Source of the DNA: an uncultured Collinsella sp.
GTDB taxonomy: Bacteria > Actinomycetota > Coriobacteriia > Coriobacteriales > Coriobacteriaceae
Assembly: GCA_900547285.1 (NCBI GenBank)
Contig: URGF01000013.1
Span: forward strand, 1-24,080
Reading direction: 5' to 3'
DNA length: 24,080 nucleotides
Shown here: positions 14,695 through 21,444 of the stretch, one piece after another
Layout of the letters: each line of letters starts with the position of its first letter
Numbering within the stretch: the first letter of the stretch is position 1
Translations under genes and position numbers: made by a program
Notes under the pieces: generated by a model
Database searches by the model: none
What the model was told of the DNA's origin: nothing
Seen by the model: only the letters and a program-made list of their open reading frames with translations

Positions 14695-15900
14695 ATGAGC
14701 GGACTGATTATCGATAGCGAAGCCTGTATCGGCTGCGGTCGCTGCGTTCGCGCCTGTGCCTCGGGCGGCATCGTAGTGGAAGGCGAGCGACCCAGCCGAT
14801 GCGCCCGCGTAACCGACGGCTGCATCCTATGCGGTGGGTGCGTCGACGCCTGCCCTGTCAACGCTATCTCGATCGAGCGTGACGAGGCCGCTGGTGCGGT
14901 GGACCTTGATGCATATCGAGACATTTGGGTATTCGCGCAGACCGACGAGCACGATACGGTGACTCCCGTTGCCTATGAGCTTATGGGCAAGGGCCGCGAG
15001 CTTGCCGATGCTCGCGACTGCCGTCTGGTGGCACTGATCGGTATGGGTCCCGAGGGTTCTCTCGGCGACCTGGAGCATCTGGTTTGCGCGGGCGCCGACG
15101 AAGTCCTGGCCTGTCGCGACGAGCGCCTGCGCCAAAACGATGCGGAGGTCTACGCCCGCTTGATCTGCGATTTGGTAGCCGAACGCAAACCCGAGGCCAT
15201 CCTATACGGTGCGACCGCTTTTGGCCGCGAACTGGCACCCGGCGTTGCCGTGCGCTTGCAGACGGGCCTTACGGCTGACTGCACCGTACTTTCGATGGAT
15301 ACGGAGACGGGGCTGCTGCAACAGACGCGTCCGGCGTTTGGCGGCAACCTGATGGCCACCATCGTCTGCCCCAATCATCGTCCCCAGATGGCAACGGTTC
15401 GTCCCGGCATCTTTAAGGCGCCCGACTTTGACTACGACCGCTCCGGCACGATCACCCAGATATCGCTTGCGGATGATGCTAAGGCTCGTGTCGAGATCTC
15501 GATTCCCGCCGAGGAGTGGAGGCAGCAGGCCTCGATCGCCGATGCCGAGCGCCTGGTCGTGGTGGGTCGCGGCATTGGTTCCAAGAAAAATCTGCCGCTG
15601 ATGCGAAGGCTCGCCGAGGCTCTGGGAGCCGAGCTTGGCTGCACGCGACCTGTCGTGGAGGCCGGCTGGTTGGAGTATCGCCATCAGATTGGCCAGACGG
15701 GCGTATCGGTTTCGCCCAAGCTTCTCGTGAGTATCGGTGTTTCGGGCGCCATCCAGCATCTTGCCGGCATCGGTGGGGCTGAGTGCATTATCGCCATCAA
15801 CGAGGACCCGGATGCCCCCATTTTTGGTACTGCCCAGTACAAGGTTGTCGGCGATGCCGTCGAGGTCGTCGAGGAGCTGCTGGCTCAGCTTGAGCGCTAG
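14695..15900 (+). CDS. etfA: Electron transfer flavoprotein alpha subunit with N-terminal two-cluster ferredoxin domain
   Basis: This 401-residue fusion has an N-terminal 2[4Fe-4S] ferredoxin domain with CxxCxxCxxxC at C11-C14-C17-C21 and C43-C46-C49-C53, then the Etf alpha nucleotide-fold domain and the C-terminal FAD domain (VVVGRGIGSK, GQTG, SGAIQH, AINEDPDAPIF). The ferredoxin part would accept or donate low-potential electrons, as in Etf alpha of anaerobic lactate and caffeoyl-CoA complexes. ATG 14695 follows the etfB stop without a gap. The last gene of the operon, it ends in CTAG, which it shares with the stop of the convergent HD gene. Soluble, cytoplasmic. Confidence 0.9.
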   Translation: MSGLIIDSEACIGCGRCVRACASGGIVVEGERPSRCARVTDGCILCGGCVDACPVNAISIERDEAAGAVDLDAYRDIWVFAQTDEHDTVTPVAYELMGKGRELADARDCRLVALIGMGPEGSLGDLEHLVCAGADEVLACRDERLRQNDAEVYARLICDLVAERKPEAILYGATAFGRELAPGVAVRLQTGLTADCTVLSMDTETGLLQQTRPAFGGNLMATIVCPNHRPQMATVRPGIFKAPDFDYDRSGTITQISLADDAKARVEISIPAEEWRQQASIADAERLVVVGRGIGSKKNLPLMRRLAEALGAELGCTRPVVEAGWLEYRHQIGQTGVSVSPKLLVSIGVSGAIQHLAGIGGAECIIAINEDPDAPIFGTAQYKVVGDAVEVVEELLAQLER

Positions 15901-16709
15901 GCGCGCGCCAGCCAGTCGCGCATCTCGTCCTTAAGGCGGCTCCAAGTTGCCTGCGTGGCGGGGTCGGTAAAGGGCCGCGTGATGCCAAAAGGCGCGTCGA
16001 GCAGGCGGTAGATATTGCCCTGCTCGCGCGCCAGCGCGCGGCTCGCTGGATAGACGAGCTCAAACATAAAGCAGATGAGCCCCACCAGGTAGTCCGCCGG
16101 CTCGTTGCGCTCGTCGCGCGCGACGCAGCGGTGCTCGTCAAAGGCGGCAAGTGTCGGCGACGAGAAACGGCTGCCGAGAAACGTCTTCTCGTCCACCTTG
16201 AGGATGGTGTCGACGGTGCTGTCGGCGATGGTACGCATAATGTCGATCTTGTCGCCATCGCGCACGATATCGCAGAAGCTCCGCGTGCGCTCGTCGAGCT
16301 GCGCGGGTAGACGGAAATCGCTGTGATAGGCAATGCTCGCTCGGATGAGCTCATCTTCTGCCGGGTCATCGATAAAGTCGCGGATGCTCGTTACGGCGGG
16401 TGCATCGGCGGGATTCTCGCCAAAGAGGACCTCGATGCCCAGCGCCGCATGGCTCATGCTCTCGGCGTCCTTAAAGGTGTCCCAGCGTCGCAGCTGCTCA
16501 AAGCGGCCCATATCGTGTAGCAGGCCGCAAAGCCATGCCAGGTCAATATCTTCTGACGACCAGCCCTGCTCGCGCGCTACGGCATCGCATGCCTCGGCCA
16601 CGTGGTACGTATGCTCGATTTTGAGCGCGATGCGTGGGTTGGTGGCGTCGTAGGCATCGGTGTAGCTTTTGAAGGCCGCGCGCGCCCGGTCTCGATCGAT
16701 AGCTGTCAT
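15897..16709 (-). CDS. HD-domain phosphohydrolase
   Basis: This 270-residue protein has a metal-dependent HD fold with the full ligand set: H33/H36 (IEHTYHV), H65-D66 (LLHDMGRFEQ), H129 (IAYHS) and D153/D156 (GDKIDIMR). Such proteins hydrolyse phosphate esters or nucleotides; the substrate is unknown. It starts at ATG 16709 with AGGAAG upstream. A minus-strand TACAAT at 16750-16755 could be its -10 element, though the -35 is poor. It is divergent from azlC and convergent with etfA, overlapping it by four bases. Confidence 0.85.
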   Translation of the reverse strand: MTAIDRDRARAAFKSYTDAYDATNPRIALKIEHTYHVAEACDAVAREQGWSSEDIDLAWLCGLLHDMGRFEQLRRWDTFKDAESMSHAALGIEVLFGENPADAPAVTSIRDFIDDPAEDELIRASIAYHSDFRLPAQLDERTRSFCDIVRDGDKIDIMRTIADSTVDTILKVDEKTFLGSRFSSPTLAAFDEHRCVARDERNEPADYLVGLICFMFELVYPASRALAREQGNIYRLLDAPFGITRPFTDPATQATWSRLKDEMRDWLARA

Positions 16710-16835
16710 AATGACTTCCTAAAAAGTTGTGTCTTTCGATCCGGTGGCAATTGTAGGTGAACTCGGTTGCTGTCGGATGATGATTCTGCCGTATCGCTAC
16801 ATGCGGCTCGGAGACCTTGTCAGGGTGAGAAGCGT

Positions 16836-17528
16836 ATGGTGCTCAAAATCGTTAGAACCGTCTGGCCGGTGATGCTTACCTATGTTGCAATAGGCGCGCC
16901 GTGCGGAATGATCATGGGGCAGACGGGAATGGAGCCCTGGATGGTCTTTGCTCTGAGCAGCACGTTTGTGACGGGCAGCGGGCAGTTTATGATCTGCAAC
17001 CTGTGGCTGGCGGGTGTGCCTGCAGCATCGATCGTCGCGAGCGTCGCCGCCGTCTCCTCGCGTTTTGCGCTTTACTCGGCATCGATCGCGCCGCATCTGA
17101 CGGGTGCCTCGAAGTGTCAGACGCTGGCTGTTGCCGCGACACTTACCGAGGAGGCATACGGCATCTCGCTTGCCAAGTTGGTTGAAGGGGAGGATTGGGG
17201 CCCGCGTGAGTCCTTCGTGCTCAACGTGATCCTTATCGCAACATGGGGCGTTTCGTGTACGACGGGCGCCATCGTCGGCGCCGTTGTCGATGTTCCCACC
17301 GCCATTGCAGCCTTTGTCTGCACCTCGCTCTTTATCTGCCTGCTCTTTTCGCAGCGGCTGTCGCGCGGCAACGTTGTCGCGGCGGTTTCGGGCGCGGTGT
17401 CCGTCGCCGTATGCAAGTTCTTGGGCCTCACGAATATTGCCGTGCCGGCAAGCGTCGTGGCCGGCATTGCCATTGCGTTGGCGTGCGATGCTGTATTTGA
17501 CGGAAGAGGTGCCCGCGATGCCCGTTAA
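16836..17528 (+). CDS. azlC: AzlC-family branched-chain amino acid exporter, large subunit
   Basis: AzlC with AzlD exports branched-chain amino acids (as YgaZ/YgaH in E. coli). This is a 230-residue membrane protein with several helices and family segments (AIGAPCGMIMGQTGMEPW, STFVTGSGQF and TLTEEAYGI). ATG 16836 is chosen by family length; an earlier in-frame start at 16767 would add 23 non-hydrophobic residues. The ribosome binding site is weak (AGGGTGAG). The end overlaps azlD by 11 bases. Confidence 0.87.
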   Translation: MVLKIVRTVWPVMLTYVAIGAPCGMIMGQTGMEPWMVFALSSTFVTGSGQFMICNLWLAGVPAASIVASVAAVSSRFALYSASIAPHLTGASKCQTLAVAATLTEEAYGISLAKLVEGEDWGPRESFVLNVILIATWGVSCTTGAIVGAVVDVPTAIAAFVCTSLFICLLFSQRLSRGNVVAAVSGAVSVAVCKFLGLTNIAVPASVVAGIAIALACDAVFDGRGARDAR

Positions 17529-17841
17529 CGAGTTCTTGGTTCTGTGGCTGTCGTCGTGGGCTGCTATCGCGTTCTTTCGCATCGCGCCGGCGTTCGCCTT
17601 GCGCGGGCGGACCCTGTCGCCCCGCATTACCGAGGCCCTGGGCTATATCCCGCCCGCTGCCTTTGCCGCGCTGGTCGCCAACGACTTGGTGAGCCCCGGC
17701 GCGTTCGACGCGGGACTCTGGCCTGCCTTGGTTCCCTGGATTGCGGCCGTCGGCGTCGTGGTCGTGGCGGTCAAGACAAAATCGATGCTGTGGTGCTGCG
17801 TCTCGGGCATCGTACTCTATATTGTCTTGAGCCTTATATAG
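17518..17841 (+). CDS. azlD: AzlD-family branched-chain amino acid exporter, small subunit
   Basis: This is a 107-residue protein with about four membrane helices, the usual partner of AzlC. It shows the family segments FRIAPAFALRGRTLSPRITEAL (around 22-43) and IPPAAFAALVANDL. The ATG at 17518 lies inside azlC, with GGAAGAGG eight bases before it; the longer open frame upstream is only the shifted frame of azlC. The gene pair forms an operon with no clear terminator after it. Confidence 0.87.
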   Translation: MPVNEFLVLWLSSWAAIAFFRIAPAFALRGRTLSPRITEALGYIPPAAFAALVANDLVSPGAFDAGLWPALVPWIAAVGVVVVAVKTKSMLWCCVSGIVLYIVLSLI

Positions 17842-17991
17842 GGGTGGCGTTGCGGGCGCCGAATCTCGTTCCATCCCAACTTGTCGAATTTTTCACCGAG
17901 CTGGTCTATTTCTTCTGGTACCATGGTCAAACTTTACTGTAGCAAAGCATGACGTGGGCTTTTGTTCCGCGTCAGCGGAAATGGGGGTTTC
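17842..17991 (+). promoter_or_regulatory. Upstream region of the KDG permease gene, weak promoter signals and a leader hairpin
   Basis: This 150-base gap has a possible -35 TTGTCG (17881-17886) with a weak TCTATT at 18-base spacing, an 8-base palindrome TGGTACCA around 17916-17923, and a tight hairpin TTCCGC-gtca-GCGGAA (17965-17980) directly before the GGGGG ribosome binding site. None is decisive. Confidence 0.25.
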
Positions 17992-19014
17992 ATGGCACAG
18001 GAAGCGACCGCCAACGAGCAAAAGAAATTCAAGGTTCCGCGCATCCCGGGCGACATCATGATCTATCCGATGATCGTCGGTCTTTTGCTCAACACCTTCT
18101 GCCCGCAGGTTTTTGAGATCGGCGGCTTCTTTACGGCTGCCTGCCGCGGTGGCTCCAATACCATCGTCGCCGCGATCCTGCTGTTTGTGGGCGCCGGCAT
18201 CAGCTTTAAGTCCACGCCGGGCGCCATCAAGACCGGCATCGTCGTGCTGATTCCCAAGCTTGTTGTTGCGGCCGCCCTTGGCTTGGGTGTGGCATATTTC
18301 TTTAACGATAACTTCCTGGGCCTGAGCTCCGTGTCTATCATCGGCGGCATCACGTTTTGCAACATGGCGCTCTACACGGGCATCATGGGCGAGTTCGGCG
18401 ACGAGTCCGAGCAGGGCGCCGTCGGTATCCTGTTCTTTACGGCCGGCCCCGCCGTCACCATGATCATCCTCGGTGTCTCGGGTCTCGCCAACATCCCCGT
18501 CGGCACCATCATCGGATCCATCCTGCCGCTTGTTATCGGCATGGTTCTGGGCAACCTGTTCCCGTTTATTAAGAACCTGCTAGTTCCCGGTGCCAACCCT
18601 GCGATTGCCGTCATCGGATTTCAGCTCGGTGCGTCCATGAGCCTGTCGAGCTTTATCACCGGCGGTATTTCCGGCATCTTGCTGGGCCTTGTCACGCTGT
18701 TTGTCGTCGGTCCCATCACCTTTGCGTTCGAGCGTCTGTGCGGTGGTAACGGCAAGGCTGCCGTGGCTTGTTCCACCATCGCCGGCACGGCTATGACCAC
18801 GCCGGTTGCTCTCGCCGAGGTCGCGCCGCGCTACGCCGAGCTTGCGCCCACCGCGTACGCCCAGATCGCCACTGCCGTTATCATCACGGCAATCATGGCT
18901 CCGATTCTGACCGGCTGGGTCGACAAGAAGTTCTGCCAGGGCAAGGAGGACCTGTCGCCTGCCGGTGTCGAGGCCATCGAGGAGGCCGTCGCGACCGACA
19001 TCGATGGCGAGTAG
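17992..19014 (+). CDS. kdgT: 2-keto-3-deoxygluconate permease (KdgT family)
   Basis: This 340-residue inner-membrane protein belongs to the KdgT family, which imports 2-keto-3-deoxygluconate, a product of pectin and uronate breakdown, with protons. About ten hydrophobic helices follow a short cytoplasmic start (RIPGDIMIYPMIVGLLLNT, around 17-35). The conserved GGFFTAACRGGSNTI and GITFCNMALYTG segments fit the family. The ATG at 17992 is preferred over a TTG at 17962 because GGGGG is correctly placed. No kdgK, kdgA or uronate genes are present in the window, so it stands alone; the substrate is by family only. Confidence 0.87.
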   Translation: MAQEATANEQKKFKVPRIPGDIMIYPMIVGLLLNTFCPQVFEIGGFFTAACRGGSNTIVAAILLFVGAGISFKSTPGAIKTGIVVLIPKLVVAAALGLGVAYFFNDNFLGLSSVSIIGGITFCNMALYTGIMGEFGDESEQGAVGILFFTAGPAVTMIILGVSGLANIPVGTIIGSILPLVIGMVLGNLFPFIKNLLVPGANPAIAVIGFQLGASMSLSSFITGGISGILLGLVTLFVVGPITFAFERLCGGNGKAAVACSTIAGTAMTTPVALAEVAPRYAELAPTAYAQIATAVIITAIMAPILTGWVDKKFCQGKEDLSPAGVEAIEEAVATDIDGE

Positions 19015-19060
19015 CAATCGCTATCAATCAATAATGCCGGCGTGCAATTCGCGCCGTCCG

Positions 19061-19105
19061 AGTGCCCGAACAGAAACTGTTTTGCAGTGATGTTCGGGCG
19101 CTTTG
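19061..19105 (+). terminator. Hairpin after kdgT, probable intrinsic terminator
   Basis: GCCCGAACA (19064-19072) pairs with TGTTCGGGC (19091-19099), and the stem extends outward by three more pairs (one G-T). ACTG/CAGT can pair inside the loop. The tail CTTTGC is only mildly T-rich, so termination may be partial. It lies 47 bases after the kdgT stop. Confidence 0.5.
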
Positions 19106-19113
19106 CTATGATT

Positions 19114-19140
19114 CCCTTTACCCCTGCGGAGTAAAGGGGT
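19114..19140 (+). promoter_or_regulatory. Two mutually exclusive hairpins in front of the GGDEF gene
   Basis: CCCTTTA (19114-19120) can pair with TAAAGGG (19132-19138). ACCCCT (19120-19125) can instead pair with AGGGGT (19135-19140). The arms overlap, so only one can form. This is about 65 bases upstream of the cyclase start and could be a leader switch or part of the kdgT terminator region. Confidence 0.3.
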
Positions 19141-19203
19141 GTTTATTGCCCTGATTCGAATTGGGCGATTCTGACCATTCGGATATTGAAGGGATGGCGT
19201 CTA

Positions 19204-20346
19204 GTGGTTAAGGCACTCAAGATTGAGATATTCCTGCTATGCATGATTGTTCTTATCGGGCTTGCCGCGCGAAGTCGTCGCTCCTTGTTCTCGAGCACCC
19301 TGCAGCTATTGTTTAGCATGCTTGGCTACACCTCTGCCGCGTACATATTATTCGATATGATCTGGACGCTTTCGGATGGTGCGGACGGCACGTTGGGTAT
19401 TGCTGCCAACTGGATTTCCAACGCGGTTTCGTTTTCGCTCTTTGCCATCGCGTGTCTCATTTGGTTTATCTATTCCGAGACGATGCAGGGCTCTCGCCTT
19501 GTGACCTCGCGCTATAGGGTGGTGCTTGTAACGTTGCCTACGGCTCTGGTGGTCGTGCTGGCGTTTACCAGTTACTGGACGCACGCCCTGTTCTATATCG
19601 ATTCGCAGGGCGTGTATCGTCGCGGCTTTGCTTATATGATCCAGCCCATTGTCAGCTACTGTTACGTTATACATGCGTCCCTGCATGCGTTTGTGCAATC
19701 TCGCAGGGTCGAGAGCCTACAGACGAAGGCTATCTATCGAACCTTGGCATTTTTCGCCATTCCGGCCCTGGTGGGCGGTACCTTTCAGGTCGTATACTCG
19801 GTGCCCGGCCTTTGTGTCGGCATAATGATTAGCATGTTGCTGCTCTACATCATCTGCCAGGAGCAGCTCATCTCGACCGACCCGTTGACTGGCCTCAACA
19901 ATCGCAACCGTTTTGAGACCTATATCCTGTCGCTCTTCTCAAATGTGGATCAGGCCGAAGATGTGTATCTGCTCATGATGGACGCCGACGGCTTTAAGCA
20001 GATTAACGATCAGTATGGACATGTGGAGGGCGACCATGCTCTTCAGGTCATATCCGCTGCGCTCAAAGAGGTCTGCTCGGCGTCTGGTGGCTTTATCGCA
20101 CGCTACGGTGGCGATGAGTTCGTGGTGCTCCAAAAGGCAGTGGCGGAACAGGATATCATGCATCTGTGCGCGACAATCAACGACGAGCTCGCGCATGCCG
20201 AGGTGCCGTATGCATTGCGGATGTCCATCGGTTACGCGCGGGTCGGCGATAGTGTTGATACCTGGCAAGACTTACTTCGCGCTGCCGATGCGGAGCTCTA
20301 CCGCGTCAAGGCCGAGAAAAAGAAAGCCGGCATCCAGATTCGCTAG
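19204..20346 (+). CDS. Seven-helix membrane diguanylate cyclase (GGDEF)
   Basis: GGDEF proteins make the second messenger c-di-GMP from two GTP. This 380-residue protein has about seven membrane helices in residues 1-220 (7TM-type sensor) and a C-terminal GGDEF domain: TDPLTGLNNRNRF, DADGFKQINDQYGHVEGD, and the intact active-site GGDEF (302-306). The RxxD inhibitory site that usually precedes the loop is absent (AxxG), so product inhibition at this site is not expected. Start: GTG 19204 with GAAGGGA about nine bases upstream; a TTG at 19186 would add six residues. It stands alone between terminators. Confidence 0.88.
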   Translation: MVKALKIEIFLLCMIVLIGLAARSRRSLFSSTLQLLFSMLGYTSAAYILFDMIWTLSDGADGTLGIAANWISNAVSFSLFAIACLIWFIYSETMQGSRLVTSRYRVVLVTLPTALVVVLAFTSYWTHALFYIDSQGVYRRGFAYMIQPIVSYCYVIHASLHAFVQSRRVESLQTKAIYRTLAFFAIPALVGGTFQVVYSVPGLCVGIMISMLLLYIICQEQLISTDPLTGLNNRNRFETYILSLFSNVDQAEDVYLLMMDADGFKQINDQYGHVEGDHALQVISAALKEVCSASGGFIARYGGDEFVVLQKAVAEQDIMHLCATINDELAHAEVPYALRMSIGYARVGDSVDTWQDLLRAADAELYRVKAEKKKAGIQIR

Positions 20347-20394
20347 AAAATGAGGGGCGACCACGCGAACGCCCGTTGCAAGCGCGACATACGC

Positions 20395-20419
20395 AAAGGC
20401 CTGGTTTGTCAGGCCTTTT
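20395..20419 (+). terminator. Intrinsic terminator of the GGDEF gene, overlapping the end of the EamA gene
   Basis: AAAGGCCTG (20395-20403) pairs perfectly with CAGGCCTTT (20410-20418) over a 6-base loop and ends in TTTT on the plus strand. On the minus strand only three Ts follow, so it may act weakly for the EamA gene too. It includes the EamA stop codon at 20409-20411. Confidence 0.65.
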
Positions 20420-21344
20420 GAGGCTTGTTGACAATGATGATACCGCCGCAGACCAGAAGCAGGGCCACAATGACGGTAACGGGGCTCGTGCCAGCACCCT
20501 CGCCGAGCAGCAGCGCGCTTAGCGCTACGCCAAAGACCGGGTTCATAAAGCCAAAGACCGAAACGCGGCTGACGGGGTTGACGGCGAGCAGGCGGGACCA
20601 CAGCGAGTACGCGACGGCGGAAATGAGTGCCATATAGATAATGAGCGCGATGGCGGGGATGATCGCGGTGGGGGAGAGCGCGCCGCCCATCAAAAACCCG
20701 ATGGCGGTAAGGACCAAACCTCCGACTAAAAACTGCCAGCCGGCGAGCAGAACGCCGTCATGCTCGCGCGAGAAGATGCCAATGAGGCAGGTCGATAGGG
20801 CGCCCGCAACCGTGGAAGCCAGGATAAAGCCCTCGCCGTCGAGCGCAAAGCCAAAGGTGCCATCCGCGCTCGAAAGGTTGACGAGTGCTACACCGGCAAA
20901 GCCCAGCACACAGCCAAGTACCTTGGCCGTATTGAGCTTCTCGGTGTGAAACGCCAGGGCGGCAAAGAGGATTGCAAGGAAGTTGGCACTGGCTTCGATG
21001 ATGGAGCTCGACATGGCGCTGGCGCGCGAGAGTCCCAGATAGAAAAAGAAGTACTGCCCGATAGTCTGGAAGAGCGACAAGACAAAGATGGGCTTGATGT
21101 CGCGAGCGCGCGGAATGAGGGGACGGCGCTGAGCCGCGCTCATCCCAACGATAACCAGGGTACCGGCAAGCGTAAAGCGCAGACCCGCGAAGAGCAGCTG
21201 CGAGGCGCTATCGTGCGCGGGAATGCCAAAGAGGCCGTAGCCGATCTTGATGCAAGGAAAAGCCGACCCCCAAAGCGCGCAGCAGACGAGGCAGCCCAGG
21301 ATGAGTCCGGGCAGGGTGGCGAGATACGGCTTGCGGCTTTCCAT
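20409..21344 (-). CDS. EamA/DMT family transporter
   Basis: This 311-residue membrane protein with about ten helices in two EamA halves belongs to the drug/metabolite transporter superfamily; the substrate (metabolite or amino acid export) is unknown. Typical segments are CCALWGSAFPCIKIGY in helix 1, YFFFYLGLSRASAMSSSI in the first half, and YSLWSRLL followed by NPVFGVALSALLLGE in the second. ATG 21344 is chosen because AGGAAGGA precedes it; the longer open frame upstream covers the purL terminator. Only about 25 bases separate the start from that terminator's T-run, leaving little room for a separate promoter. Confidence 0.88.
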   Translation of the reverse strand: MESRKPYLATLPGLILGCLVCCALWGSAFPCIKIGYGLFGIPAHDSASQLLFAGLRFTLAGTLVIVGMSAAQRRPLIPRARDIKPIFVLSLFQTIGQYFFFYLGLSRASAMSSSIIEASANFLAILFAALAFHTEKLNTAKVLGCVLGFAGVALVNLSSADGTFGFALDGEGFILASTVAGALSTCLIGIFSREHDGVLLAGWQFLVGGLVLTAIGFLMGGALSPTAIIPAIALIIYMALISAVAYSLWSRLLAVNPVSRVSVFGFMNPVFGVALSALLLGEGAGTSPVTVIVALLLVCGGIIIVNKPQKA

Positions 21345-21369
21345 GATGTCCTTCCTGTATGCGTGAAGC

Positions 21370-21407
21370 AAAAAAAGAACCCGCCACCGGGGGTGCCGGT
21401 GGCGGGT
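21370..21407 (-). terminator. Strong Rho-independent terminator of purL
   Basis: On the minus strand a perfect 12-base stem (ACCCGCCACCGG against CCGGTGGCGGGT, 21379-21390 and 21396-21407) with a 5-base loop is followed by TTCTTTTTTT. It is 38 bases after the purL stop and just in front of the EamA gene. Confidence 0.9.
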
Positions 21408-21444
21408 GTTGTTACCCGAAGGGATTGTACCCGATGGGAAAGGT

